Part shown: piece by piece, positions 36,451-44,897 of the stretch
Numbering within the stretch: the first letter of the stretch is position 1
Layout: each line of letters starts with the position of its first letter
Origin: Margaritifera margaritifera
Taxonomy: Eukaryota > Mollusca > Bivalvia > Unionida > Margaritiferidae
Assembly (NCBI GenBank): GCA_029931535.1
Contig: JAQPZY010001232.1
Span: forward strand, 1,692,552-1,756,551
DNA length: 64,000 bases
Direction of reading: 5' to 3'
Made by a program: the position numbers and the translations under genes
The notes under the pieces: model-generated
What the model was told of the DNA's origin: nothing
Database searches by the model: none
The model's input: only the letters and a program-made list of their open reading frames with translations

Positions 36451-37041
36451 TCAACAACAGAAATATTGAGTCAGCAATGCACACCTGACTTTATGCTTGA
36501 ATTGTTCTGTCTTGTAATTCCAAGAATATTCACGTCGGATAGGTTCTGCACTCTGATGAATGAGTCCTTCGATCCGTTTGATCTCCAGAGAAGTCAATGG
36601 AGGAAAAGAAGAAGTCTGTAAGACTTTATACCACTGTGTCAACACGTGTTCATCTGAGAGTTGTGTCCAGGCCGTTTCCAAATATTCATCCAATTGTTCT
36701 TCACCTGTCAACATCATACATTTGTCGTGTTGTATCTGACTGGGATGATCGTTTTGACATCCATAACATTGTTCTTTAATCAGACTGTTAATGATTGGAC
36801 TCAATTCCTGAGCATAACAGGTCACTAACTGTTTTTCGTGTTCTGGCCATCGACAAACCATAAATCCAGTAAACACAGGAACGGAATGGTTTTCTTCTTC
36901 TTTGTCTTCTTTTTTTTCTTCTATTTGAGGTACTAAATAAATGACTTCGTCATTATCATTATCCTTTGTGGTAGTTGGTGACTGGTGAATCACTTCACAA
37001 AATCCCTCATCTATCTCGATAGGTTCTTCTACGTTCTGCAT
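36451..37041 (-). CDS. Conserved-looking Polinton protein with a Cys/His cluster
   Basis: A 196-codon ORF from ATG. The first 50 residues are acidic and low in complexity. Residues about 92-110 hold CYGCQNDHPSQIQHDKC, spaced C-x2-C-x3-H-x5-H-x2-C, which looks like a zinc-binding knuckle. The rest is predicted helical, with an EYLETAWTQLSDEHVLTQWY segment, and the protein ends in CC. It sits between major capsid and protease, as a small ORF of this kind does in other Polintons. I know no function for it. The frame is intact. Confidence 0.7.
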   Translation of the reverse strand: MQNVEEPIEIDEGFCEVIHQSPTTTKDNDNDEVIYLVPQIEEKKEDKEEENHSVPVFTGFMVCRWPEHEKQLVTCYAQELSPIINSLIKEQCYGCQNDHPSQIQHDKCMMLTGEEQLDEYLETAWTQLSDEHVLTQWYKVLQTSSFPPLTSLEIKRIEGLIHQSAEPIRREYSWNYKTEQFKHKVRCALLTQYFCC

Positions 37042-37053
37042 CTTTTGTTTCTT

Positions 37054-38412
37054 CTAATAGTCTACAATGACTTCTCTCAAACTGTTGATCTCTAGAGTGT
37101 TATCAAATTCTGCATACAAGATGACGTTCACTGTCTGGGTTAGAGCTTGACCAAACTGAAGTTCCACACGAAGGGGGCCTGATTTTATAGGGTGGAAATG
37201 TCCTTCATCGCTGCCTTGGTCCGGAGTGAAATCAAATCCCCACAAGGCATACCCTCCTGCATAATCCTCGTACGTAATGCCGTGGCTACTGTCTCGGCCT
37301 AACTGTCCTGTGGCTTCATACAGGGTCAAGTAAGATCGTAAGTAATTTCTCTCGCCACCAAAGTCAGGTTCAAAAGGTCTGGTACACAAGGTCTTGCCAT
37401 CTCGACTGACATCTATCTTGGTGACGTTAAAGTGTTCAAACTGGAACGGATTCTGACTGATGGCTCCGTTGAAGGCTGCATTAGAAACCATACCAATGAT
37501 CAAACGTTTAGGGAGCTGTCCTTGGAAGATGTGATCTTCGACTATGGATCGGAGTCCAGCGGCTGCAGTAAAGGTTTTCACTTCCACACGTCTAAGAGGA
37601 TACTTAGCAGTGGTTCTGCTCAAGGTTTGACTGATGTCGTTAGCTACTTTGGGTAAGACTTCTACACGTCGCACATAAAGTTTGGCTTGTTGAATGATGG
37701 TTTTCCACTCGTTAGCAAAAGCTATCAAATGGAAAGCGGCACTACTGCGATTCAGTCTCAGACGTACATCTACTCCGTTCAACAAATACTTGTCTTGCAA
37801 CCACATGTCCAAATGCAAACGATCCATCAGTTCTAAACTGTTTCCTCTGATTTTCTTTCGGCGTTCGTTAAATCCCACATTATGGGGATCTGCTGGAATT
37901 ATTTTATGAGCAGCATCATCAGTCTGGTCAATCCTCGCCCCTGTTGACGGGGTTATGTCGTTGAAGGCACCCGCGGTGTCAGGTTTCCAGACCACCGAAG
38001 CATCCAGATGAGTGTTCTTGGCATCTTTTCCGTACGACAAGAGATTTTCCAAATAAGCACGGTAAGGGTAAGTATCCAAACTGCTGCTGATCAGTTTGTT
38101 ATTCAAGTACAAATCTACTCCACTGAACAAAGAATGAAAGAAATTATTGACGGGAGCTACTAGGGAAGCTTCCACAGGAAGGCTGTTGTCACTTTTTTGT
38201 ACTAGCAGTTTCAGGTACAAGTAACTGTTATTCAGATCGATGTAATCTTCGGTTTGTCCTTTGATATCAAATTCGATAGGAGCTGAATCCGTCAAAGACG
38301 ATACAGGATGAAATTCCACCCATTGGGATTCTTGCATTGTCATCATGGTGGGACGCATAGAAAACAGTTCTAGTTCGGACTTGGTACATTCGCAAGAATC
38401 TCGGTGCATCAT
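37054..38412 (-). CDS. Major capsid protein (double jelly-roll)
   Basis: 452 codons from the first ATG (38410-38412); an upstream GTG would add two codons and is not needed. N-terminal CTKSELELFSMRPTMMTMQE, 'PIEFDIKGQTEDYIDLNNSY' and LYLKLLV, followed by NNFFHSLFSGVDLYLNNKLI, match the Polinton major capsid pattern. Two successive beta-rich halves are expected, with the second starting near residue 230. Trimers of such proteins form hexon-like capsomers in related viruses. It is followed by the Cys/His-cluster protein and protease genes and preceded by the 149-aa basic protein, in the usual late-gene order. The frame is intact. Confidence 0.9.
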   Translation of the reverse strand: MMHRDSCECTKSELELFSMRPTMMTMQESQWVEFHPVSSLTDSAPIEFDIKGQTEDYIDLNNSYLYLKLLVQKSDNSLPVEASLVAPVNNFFHSLFSGVDLYLNNKLISSSLDTYPYRAYLENLLSYGKDAKNTHLDASVVWKPDTAGAFNDITPSTGARIDQTDDAAHKIIPADPHNVGFNERRKKIRGNSLELMDRLHLDMWLQDKYLLNGVDVRLRLNRSSAAFHLIAFANEWKTIIQQAKLYVRRVEVLPKVANDISQTLSRTTAKYPLRRVEVKTFTAAAGLRSIVEDHIFQGQLPKRLIIGMVSNAAFNGAISQNPFQFEHFNVTKIDVSRDGKTLCTRPFEPDFGGERNYLRSYLTLYEATGQLGRDSSHGITYEDYAGGYALWGFDFTPDQGSDEGHFHPIKSGPLRVELQFGQALTQTVNVILYAEFDNTLEINSLREVIVDY

Positions 38413-38421
38413 TTTCACAGT

Positions 38422-38871
38422 TTAGTAATCAAATACGTCTAATTCTCTACCAGTTCTTCTTCTTTTCTTATTTTTTCTGGAAGTACTACTGTCGTGTGTT
38501 CTTTTATGAACTTTGAAAGGATTTTGAGGTTGTCGTCTCTTTCTACCTTGTCCTTGCTGCTGTGAAGTAATGCCAGAGTCTGAAGCGTGAAGCGTATTTA
38601 TAGGATTTTCTCGGAGACCTAAAAGATCTTTACCAGTTGTCATCAACACATTTTTGCCTGCTCTCAAAAAGGCTTCTTTAGGATTTTGTTTGTCGATGAG
38701 GACGTTTTGCAAAAATTCTTTTCCTTGTGTCAAAGCAGCATCTTTTAAGGCATGAAATCCTCGAGTCACCATCGGTTTCAAAATAGGAGCTACCGTCCGA
38801 AAAGCTGATTTTAACATATCTCCTAAACCATGTCCTCGTTGTCGAGCCACTCCTTGGTACACTGGATACAT
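38422..38871 (-). CDS. Small basic virion protein, pVI/pX-like
   Basis: A 149-codon ORF from ATG. The N-terminus YPVYQGVARQRGHGLGDML leads into an amphipathic stretch (KSAFRTVAPILKPMVTRGFHAL). The C-terminal third is strongly basic, with KRRQPQNPF and KNKKRRRTGRE. A GxG turn before an amphipathic helix and a basic tail recall adenovirus pVI/pX and their Polinton equivalents, thought to bind capsid or DNA and to act on membranes. It lies between the minor and major capsid genes. The assignment rests on position and composition. Confidence 0.7.
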   Translation of the reverse strand: MYPVYQGVARQRGHGLGDMLKSAFRTVAPILKPMVTRGFHALKDAALTQGKEFLQNVLIDKQNPKEAFLRAGKNVLMTTGKDLLGLRENPINTLHASDSGITSQQQGQGRKRRQPQNPFKVHKRTHDSSTSRKNKKRRRTGRELDVFDY

Positions 38872-38886
38872 TTTTTTTGAGGAATG

Positions 38887-39951
38887 TTAGAGAACTTGTT
38901 TTTTTCGAAAATGTAGTTTCACCGTGACTTTTCCTTGGTCAATGAATGGAACACTTTGTCCTAAATCTCCTTTTATACTAATCTGGACACTGTCAAAATA
39001 CGATTTACTGACTGGAAGATAATGAGGATGTACAAATTCACGGTGAACGTGAAAGGTGTTGCCACCAACACTAGCATTACTAGTGGTAGTACTTCCACCC
39101 TCTTCGTCCACAGTAACACTAGAACCACCACCACCACCAATATCTAATTTGAAAGGAATGACTCTCAGTAAGGGAGCAGAGGTGTGTCCCACCACGTTGT
39201 ACTCCACCACATCAGAGTAGACAAACATTAAATTCAGTCCACCATTCAATTCGATAGGATGTTTAAATTTATGTCCAAATTCTACGTTGGTTCCAAACTC
39301 TAAATCACTTTCAGCGGTAAAATCTTTATTTCCACCCAAAATACCAAACAATCCAGAGCAAAATTCAATGGTTAAGTATTTTCTCTCTTCCAAAGGTAAA
39401 CCTTTATCTTTCTCAGTAAGGAGTTGCCCTCTCTCTTTGAAAAATTGGACAATTAAACGTCGTGCCAAAGCATGGTAAGCAATTCTTACAAATTTATTGG
39501 CTGCTGATATGGCTTGGCTAAATTGGCGTGCAAACTGGGTTCTAATGGTGTCCACCAAATGTTCAGGACTAAAATAATACCCTGTAGGAATTCTCAGAGT
39601 AATCTGAGAATAGACAGTAGGACTAGTAGATTTAGGATCTGGTACTAACTTTTTGAATGATCCTTTCATGTCTGGATCTTCAGGGTCTTCTTTCCAGATT
39701 TCAGGATCATTATTTACCAAGTGATCATGTATTTTTTTGTTCAAGATTTGTACAACCATAGTGTTTTGAGTTTTGTTGATGTTTACGATTTGCGTAGGAT
39801 GAATGATTTCTACCAAACTCACTTCCCAATGAGCATCGTGATCCAATTGAATGGCTTGAGGTAATTTGGCCGTGAAACAACATAAGGTGTTGTTGGGAAA
39901 CACATCCATGGAACTGTCACTAGGTAACGTTAAATAAAATTGGTCATTCAT
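38887..39951 (-). CDS. Minor capsid (penton) protein, single jelly-roll
   Basis: A 354-codon ORF from ATG. The opening MNDQFYLTLPSDSS, FPNNTLCCFTAKLPQAIQL and WEVSLVEIIHPTQIV is the hallmark start of Polinton minor capsid proteins, whose N-terminal arm precedes a beta-barrel. A GGGGGSS and TTT-rich linker occurs near residues 275-295. Residues up to LHFRKKQ end the barrel. It overlaps the stop of the upstream membrane-protein gene by ATGA. In related viruses pentamers fill the capsid vertices. The frame is intact. Confidence 0.85.
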   Translation of the reverse strand: MNDQFYLTLPSDSSMDVFPNNTLCCFTAKLPQAIQLDHDAHWEVSLVEIIHPTQIVNINKTQNTMVVQILNKKIHDHLVNNDPEIWKEDPEDPDMKGSFKKLVPDPKSTSPTVYSQITLRIPTGYYFSPEHLVDTIRTQFARQFSQAISAANKFVRIAYHALARRLIVQFFKERGQLLTEKDKGLPLEERKYLTIEFCSGLFGILGGNKDFTAESDLEFGTNVEFGHKFKHPIELNGGLNLMFVYSDVVEYNVVGHTSAPLLRVIPFKLDIGGGGGSSVTVDEEGGSTTTSNASVGGNTFHVHREFVHPHYLPVSKSYFDSVQISIKGDLGQSVPFIDQGKVTVKLHFRKKQVL

Positions 39952-40388
39952 AGTTCCAAAGTAGTGGTTCTGGTGTCCGAGGTGTCACTCAAGTGAACAG
40001 AAGAAGGATGTTCAAAAGGTTCCAAAAGAGGACTGGTAGTATTTTGGTGGTGGTGGTAACTGGACGAAGAAGAAGAAGGTGGACTGGCGTTGTTGTTGTG
40101 GTGACTATTGTCGTTCGTGTTCGTAAATTTCAAAGAGGGACTGGGTAAAAGATAACCGATGCAACTGCTCAGTAAAATGGTCCACAATTGTTTGTCTCCT
40201 TGTTGTAAACTCAAATTGGCAATAGCTGCTCCGATGACACAATACACTACAAAGATTTGGCAGAAAAAGACGATTTGATTTTTAGGCACACGTTCTCCAC
40301 ACCACACCCAAAGGGGTTGTTTTTGTAATTCTTGAAGAGAAGAACTTTCCGAAGGAGTCGTCTGGGTGGCTACTGTGTTGAATGGCAT
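39948..40388 (-). CDS. Two-helix membrane protein of the Polinton
   Basis: A 146-codon ORF from ATG. A short polar N-terminus and LWVWCGERVPKNQ precede helix 1 (IVFFCQIFVVYCVIGAAIA). Helix 2 follows (LWTILLSSCIGYLLP), then a Ser/His/Thr-rich tail of about 70 residues. The pattern W-x-C-G...FF-Q...LW-x-x-LLSS-C-x-GYLLP recurs in small hydrophobic proteins of Polintons, whose role (perhaps an internal membrane or virion protein) is unknown. A TATAAAAA motif lies 23-30 bases upstream (complement of 40411-40418). Its last codon overlaps the penton start. Confidence 0.75.
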   Translation of the reverse strand: MPFNTVATQTTPSESSSLQELQKQPLWVWCGERVPKNQIVFFCQIFVVYCVIGAAIANLSLQQGDKQLWTILLSSCIGYLLPSPSLKFTNTNDNSHHNNNASPPSSSSSSYHHHQNTTSPLLEPFEHPSSVHLSDTSDTRTTTLEL

Positions 40389-40397
40389 GTTGTGAGT

Positions 40398-41528
40398 TTA
40401 CTTCTTTTTCTTTTTATAGTCGACGACTTGAGAAGCTGCAATCCAAGAATCAAAACTAGGGGGATATCCTTTCCAACGTACTTTGACTTCTTCTATTCGA
40501 CGTTTACCAACTTTACGTGTTCTTTGTTCGAGAATGCTTTCGATGTCGTACAAGGTGTCTTCTTTTTTGGTCACTCGTTGTAACTCAGGCAAGTAAAATG
40601 TTCCTTTGAGTACTTCACCGTGCATGTCTTCCAATTTATAGACGGGAGGATCACGTCCACGGACGGGGGTAGTGACACGAAACAATTCGGTAGTCCAGTT
40701 AGGTAAATAACCTTTGTCAAAAGTACGTTTGGTTTTTCCGATGCGAACCCAATCTCCCGTCTTTAATAACTTCAACAAGGATGTTTTCTTTTTCTTCTTT
40801 TTTTTGGTCTGCTGGGGTGAACCAAATAATTTATCAAACACAGACACTTCGTTTTCAGGGCTGACGTCTTCGGGGGTACATCCAATGCTACGATGGTACG
40901 ATTGATTGTACGCTTTGACCAAATGAGGTAACACGTCGATGTACTTGAGAGTATGTTGATGTGTAAAATATTTCCACATGCGTTCTTTCAAAGTTCTTTG
41001 AAAACGTTCCACAATACTGGCTTTGGTTTCAGGATTTTCGGTCGTAAAAAAATGAATTTGTCTTTGTTTCAATTCTTTTTGAAAAGCTTGGTTTAGAAAT
41101 TCGGTACCTTTGTCCGTTTGCCATCGTAAAGGTTGACGTCCACTTTGTTTCAAGACCAATTTTAAGGCTCGTACCAATTCGGTACTGCTTTTAGAAGTCA
41201 AAGGCACGACCCAAGCAAATTTGGAAAACACGTCGATGACACAAAACAAATATTTGTGACCACGATTGTAAGTGGCTAAATGAGAGACGTCCGCTAAATC
41301 GGCTTGCCATTGATGATCGATCCCTTCCACTTGAGTAGTACTTCTAGAAAATTTACGTCGAATGGGCTTGTGTAACGTGTACGTTGATTGTTCTTGTAAC
41401 CATCGTCGTACTTCAGGCAAACGTACACTTTTCAATTGACTTTTAGCAGCTCGATATAATTTTTGAACTCCTCCGTAACCAGCAGCATGACCAGGATTGT
41501 AATAAATGGTGGCTAACAGTTTCTCCAT
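40398..41528 (-). CDS. int: Retroviral-type integrase with C-terminal chromodomain
   Basis: The chosen start is the ATG at 41526-41528 (376 aa), just before LLATIYYNPGHAAGYGGVQ, the usual Polinton integrase beginning; the frame is open 12 codons further. The DDE core is complete: Asp77 (WQADLADV), Asp139 (QTDKGTEF) and Glu174 (ASIVERF), with 34 residues between the last two, the D,D-35-E form. A chromodomain-like end (YDIESILEQR...VRWKGYPPSFDSWI) occupies about 325-365 and could guide insertion to chromatin. The enzyme joins the inverted-repeat ends to target DNA, producing the 6-bp duplication seen here. It overlaps the upstream gene slightly. The frame is intact. Confidence 0.95.
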   Translation of the reverse strand: MEKLLATIYYNPGHAAGYGGVQKLYRAAKSQLKSVRLPEVRRWLQEQSTYTLHKPIRRKFSRSTTQVEGIDHQWQADLADVSHLATYNRGHKYLFCVIDVFSKFAWVVPLTSKSSTELVRALKLVLKQSGRQPLRWQTDKGTEFLNQAFQKELKQRQIHFFTTENPETKASIVERFQRTLKERMWKYFTHQHTLKYIDVLPHLVKAYNQSYHRSIGCTPEDVSPENEVSVFDKLFGSPQQTKKKKKKKTSLLKLLKTGDWVRIGKTKRTFDKGYLPNWTTELFRVTTPVRGRDPPVYKLEDMHGEVLKGTFYLPELQRVTKKEDTLYDIESILEQRTRKVGKRRIEEVKVRWKGYPPSFDSWIAASQVVDYKKKKK

Positions 41529-41545
41529 GACGATGATGATTTTCC

Positions 41546-42151
41546 TCAAGAATAAGTTAACCAATTTCCAATACTCTTTTCTTCGTGAGGTATCTTTTTG
41601 GATTGTTGTTGTTTACGTGTCCGACGTGCTACTGGGGTAAAAGAGGGAGTTCGAACATCAGGGGTTATCGGTTCTGTTTTGACTTCTTTCTTTACTTCTT
41701 TCTTTTTCTCTTCTGAGGGTAAAGGGGTAGACCTCTTCTTTTTTATCCAATCCGGGGTGGCTAACTTTTTTATTTTTTTAAGAGGTGGAGTTAGTAAAAA
41801 CTCTTCTTCTTCTTCTTCTTCTTCTTCTTCTTTTTCTTCTTTTTCTTTTTTGATAGTCACTTTAGGTTCGCTTTTCATGAGAGCCTTAAAATCTCTCAGA
41901 GTGGGTGAAGCTGTTTCGTCGACTGCTTTTTGGCGAAAGAGTTGTAGACGTTGTAAAAGTTGACCGTACCGTTGGGATTTTTCTGTTTCAGACACATTGT
42001 TTTGTTCCATCAGGGATTGTAATTCTTGTTGTAACTGAGACATTTCGTTAAGATTAGGATTGGGTGGTAAATGAGGTATCCGTTGTTCGTTCCAACGATG
42101 AAATTCCATCCATCGTTTGTAAGGTACTAAAGTCAGTTTTCGTCCTTCCAT
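41546..42151 (-). CDS. Charged linker protein of the Polinton
   Basis: 201 codons from the ATG at 42149-42151. The start EGRKLTLVPYKRWMEF leads to a Gln-rich coiled-coil-like region (about 40-75), an Glu run of ten or more residues near 105-120, and Lys-rich segments up to a GNWLTYS end. Proteins with an LVP-x-x-R/Y start and a low-complexity charged body precede integrase in other Polintons; the function is unknown and may be virion core or DNA binding. An ATAAAAA motif lies about 50 bases upstream. The frame is intact. Confidence 0.6.
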   Translation of the reverse strand: MEGRKLTLVPYKRWMEFHRWNEQRIPHLPPNPNLNEMSQLQQELQSLMEQNNVSETEKSQRYGQLLQRLQLFRQKAVDETASPTLRDFKALMKSEPKVTIKKEKEEKEEEEEEEEEEFLLTPPLKKIKKLATPDWIKKKRSTPLPSEEKKKEVKKEVKTEPITPDVRTPSFTPVARRTRKQQQSKKIPHEEKSIGNWLTYS

Positions 42152-42204
42152 TTCATTCAAAGGTACCAAAAAGGTGTGGTCATTTCAGAGAAGGGTGGTC
42201 CTTT

Positions 42205-42642
42205 TTATCTTCTTTTTTTGGTTATCGCATGACCCCTCCTAAAAGTGGTCCAGCAATCGTTCCTAATAAAGGAGCGGCTATTTTTAACAGCGGTCCCTAA
42301 CAGCATAGGTAGAAATCCTCCTCGTTGTACCAACATTTTTTTCTTTTGTTGAAGAGGTATTTTCTTTTTCACCATTTGACGAAGAACATTCCGATGTTTC
42401 CCTAATTTTTGTTTCTGTATCTTAGACAAAGGTACCGTTCCTTTCAACACGTTCAAACAACATTCACACACGGTATCAATGATTTCTTTAGGAGCTGTTT
42501 GAATGAGTTGTTTTCGCATGGGAGAATTGGATTTGCTCAAGACAGACAAGACATCCAAATGTTTAGCCAGACGAGGGGGAAGTCGTCGTCCTTTTTTGGT
42601 GGTTTTCTTCTTTTCTTGGTGGTGTACACGTTTGGGAGCCAT
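42205..42642 (-). CDS. pX-like basic core protein, C-terminus out of frame
   Basis: A 145-codon ORF from ATG. A basic N-terminus (KKKTTKKGRRLPPRLAKHL) is followed by the conserved core TAPKEIIDTVCECCLNVLKG, VPLSKIQKQKLGKHRNVLRQ and KKKMLVQRGGFLPMLLG. After GGFLPMLLG, near 42290, the Gly/Leu-rich amphipathic end usual for this family is not in this frame but in the frame offset by one base, which stops at 42222-42224. The present frame instead runs to 42205 with an unrelated tail. This is a one-base indel next to a GGG run, real or from sequencing. A TATAAAA box lies about 55 bases upstream. Confidence 0.75.
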   Translation of the reverse strand: MAPKRVHHQEKKKTTKKGRRLPPRLAKHLDVLSVLSKSNSPMRKQLIQTAPKEIIDTVCECCLNVLKGTVPLSKIQKQKLGKHRNVLRQMVKKKIPLQQKKKMLVQRGGFLPMLLGTAVKNSRSFIRNDCWTTFRRGHAITKKRR

Positions 42643-42698
42643 CTTTTTTAGTCGGTAGAAAACAAGTCTGAAGTCTTTTAGCAGGGTACCCTTCTATT

Positions 42699-43616
42699 TT
42701 ATACTGGAACAGTTCTCCACTGATTGTCTGCACGACGTACCAACTTCACGACAGGTCTGACTCGACGTTGAGGTGTTTTCAAAGGACTAAATCGTCTCAA
42801 TTCTTCTTTGGATAAATCCACTAAACTTTGTAAGATACCAGTTCTTTCTTGGACTTTGGTTTTAGGGGATGGTACTTTGTGGGTGGCTGCTGCCATGGCT
42901 AAATCAGCTGAAGTCGACGGTCCCGACGGGGTCACTTTCGAAATAGGTTTCCATTTTTGCATCAAATTAGGAAACACGGATCTTAAGTCTGGTTTTACAG
43001 GCATCATGGTAAAAGGGGGTGGTGAAGAAGACAAAGAGGAAGAAGTGGACGCAAAAGGAGACCTCGTCACTGCTGGTGGTGATGGTAAGGGTAGTGGTGG
43101 TGTTTTGCGGGTGTACGTTTGCGTCCTGGTTGCAGTACCTCTTTTACGTCGGGTGTTAGTGGTGGTAGTAGGTGTGGTTTTTTTCTTCTTTTGGGTACGA
43201 CTTTTCTTTTTCTTGGGGCTGGTTTTCTTCTTCTTTGGACTTTTCTTCTTCTTTTTAGGAGTTGTTTTGGTTTTGGTATCATTAGGATCCCATTTCAAAA
43301 GGGAACGAATCATAACCCCTCCTAAAGAACCACTTCCACCAGGAGTTAAAATGATTTGTTTTTTAGTCCGTGAATCGATTCTAGGATCAGCCAGTTGTGA
43401 CAATGCCAATTTATGTCTTTGAAAAAAACGTTGAGTTTGATGAGGGATGTGAATGATACCTTGTAGTAATTGACGTGCTGTCAAAGTAAACCATCGTAAC
43501 ACTTCTTTAAGACTCGCTTCTAACAAATGAGCACGGACTTGTGCATTTTTTTCACGACTGATGCCATACAAGGCACGAATCAATTTAGCCGAAGGATGAG
43601 ATTGAAAGGAAGTCAT
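42699..43616 (-). CDS. Long pX-like basic protein
   Basis: A 305-codon ORF from ATG. Residues about 30-110 (LKEVLRWFTLTARQLLQGI, QTQRFFQRHKLALSQL, TKKQIILTPGGSGSLGGVMI) run parallel, in order and spacing, to the core of the next gene downstream (42205-42642), so the two look like diverged paralogues. Residues 115-165 are a Lys/Pro/Ser repeat of the PKKKKKSPKKKK type, histone-tail-like and suited to DNA binding. The C-terminal part is Ser/Pro-rich and ends in basic patches. TATAAAAA lies about 46-53 bases upstream. The frame is intact. Confidence 0.65.
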   Translation of the reverse strand: MTSFQSHPSAKLIRALYGISREKNAQVRAHLLEASLKEVLRWFTLTARQLLQGIIHIPHQTQRFFQRHKLALSQLADPRIDSRTKKQIILTPGGSGSLGGVMIRSLLKWDPNDTKTKTTPKKKKKSPKKKKTSPKKKKSRTQKKKKTTPTTTTNTRRKRGTATRTQTYTRKTPPLPLPSPPAVTRSPFASTSSSLSSSPPPFTMMPVKPDLRSVFPNLMQKWKPISKVTPSGPSTSADLAMAAATHKVPSPKTKVQERTGILQSLVDLSKEELRRFSPLKTPQRRVRPVVKLVRRADNQWRTVPV

Positions 43617-43679
43617 CTTCTCTCCAAAAAGAGTGTGAGACAGAAATGACGTCGTAGGTTGTTTTTATAGTTTTTTTTT

Positions 43680-44405
43680 TTAAAAATGGGCTGAAGGGGA
43701 CGTGTAAATGACAGGACCCCCTTCTTCACTCCAAGAGTGAAAGATACTGGCACGAAATCTCAAATAGTCAGGAGTGGTCGGTTTTAAGTCAATGAGTAAA
43801 TACTCGTGAGGGGTTTGAGTGGCATCGTCGTACGCATAATTGAGCCAAGGAGCTCCTAACTGTTTGGCTAACACTTGTACTTGAGATTTGTCTCTGGGGC
43901 TTTTAAACAAGACCACGTAATGAGCATGGGCTTTACTCTGTTGAAATAAATTTTGTGTTATGTACACAATACTAGCATTACGATGGTGACCTTTTCGTGT
44001 AAACCAAAGTTTAATTTCTTCTTCGTCTTCTCCTAACATGTCATCAAAAATAACTAAATGAGTTTGACTCACGTCAGACACGATTCCATCGTCTTCGTGA
44101 GGGATGCCTTCTACAAACGAAATAGTTTCTCCTTGACTTTCTTTCAATAACGTGTAAGACGGTTGCCACTCTTTGTAACACCACACGATACGTTGAGGTG
44201 GATGATCAAACAAATCAGCTTTGTGTTCGATCAATCGTTTGACAAATTCGGTTTTCCCTGAACCACTCGGTCCAGCAATCAACATGTTAAATGGATGGCG
44301 CAGATACAAAGCATTCCAACTTTGACGATCTAATTTTTCGTCAATTACTTTCACCACAGAAGAGGAGGAAGAGGCAGACGAGGTAGAAGAAGAAGATGTA
44401 GCCAT
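43680..44405 (-). CDS. Genome-packaging ATPase (FtsK/HerA type, A32-like)
   Basis: 241 codons from the ATG at 44403-44405; the frame is open 16 codons upstream, but this ATG sits about 48 bases after a TATAAAA box. A Ser-rich N-terminus precedes the Walker A GPSGSGKT (45-52) in HPFNMLIAGPSGSGKTEFV and the Walker B LVIFDDML (117-124). YITQNLFQQ supplies the expected glutamine sensor. In adenovirus- and virophage-like systems this motor packs DNA into the capsid. It adjoins the pX-like genes on one side and the accessory island on the other. The frame is intact. Confidence 0.92.
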   Translation of the reverse strand: MATSSSSTSSASSSSSVVKVIDEKLDRQSWNALYLRHPFNMLIAGPSGSGKTEFVKRLIEHKADLFDHPPQRIVWCYKEWQPSYTLLKESQGETISFVEGIPHEDDGIVSDVSQTHLVIFDDMLGEDEEEIKLWFTRKGHHRNASIVYITQNLFQQSKAHAHYVVLFKSPRDKSQVQVLAKQLGAPWLNYAYDDATQTPHEYLLIDLKPTTPDYLRFRASIFHSWSEEGGPVIYTSPSAHF

Positions 44406-44450
44406 GATTGAGGTAAGAAGATTTTTGAGAAGAAGACAAAAAATCCAAGG

Positions 44451-44530
44451 CATTTTATACGATTTTCATACACGTTTATTTTTTAGAGAAAAAAAGTAAC
44501 TTGTAGAGAAAAAAAGTAACTTACCAACCA
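44451..44530 (-). promoter_or_regulatory. ATPase promoter box and upstream poly(A) signal
   Basis: On the minus strand, AATAAA (complement of about 44475-44480) could end the accessory-island transcript, and TATAAAA (complement of 44453-44459) could start the ATPase transcript. A 20-bp block 'gtagagaaaaaaagtaactt' is present twice just upstream (about 44483-44522). Confidence 0.55.
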
Positions 44531-44554
44531 ACAAAATAACATATTTTTTACAAG

Positions 44555-44887
44555 TCATTCATTTTTTACAGTACGAGTGAGAAAATAGCAAAGTAAAATC
44601 ATCAGGTACACAATGAAGGGTCCTACGGAAACCATCAAACTGTCATATAAACACGTCAATGTACAACAATAGTTTCGTGTCCTAGTCATGAAAGACACTG
44701 TGTTTTGGGGGTGACATTCTTCTTCTCGTCTTTTGTTTTTTTGAATCCTCTGACGGTAGCGGTGGTGGTGGTAAAGAAGGGTGGTGTTCCTCCTCAAGAG
44801 GTATTGGAACCACACAGTGGTGGTGTCAGGTACTTCTTCTTCTTTTTCTTCTTTTAGGGTTTCCCATCGAGGTTCCCCTTTTTTCAC
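44555..44887 (-). CDS. Putative tail-anchored accessory protein
   Basis: A 110-codon reading frame with only a GTG at its left limit; the first ATG is at codon 67, so the true start is uncertain. The body is charged (LKEEKEEEVPD, RIQKNKRREEE). A hydrophobic helix near the C-terminus (SVGPFIVYLMILLCYFL) is followed by a short basic end, as in tail-anchored proteins. The frame is open a little upstream into the ORF at 44898-45104, offset by one base, so the two may be parts of one gene. No family is recognised. Confidence 0.4.
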   Translation of the reverse strand: MKKGEPRWETLKEEKEEEVPDTTTVWFQYLLRRNTTLLYHHHRYRQRIQKNKRREEECHPQNTVSFMTRTRNYCCTLTCLYDSLMVSVGPFIVYLMILLCYFLTRTVKNE

Positions 44888-44897
44888 TTTTAGAACC

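Noticed and set aside
41598..41963. 121-codon plus-strand ORF with a serine run
   Set aside because: Complement of the Glu run in the minus-strand linker protein.
42808..43422. 204-codon plus-strand ORF opposite the pX-like gene
   Set aside because: Shadow of the Lys/Pro-rich minus-strand gene. Its Phe/Leu-rich, Val-rich content is the complement of Lys codons.
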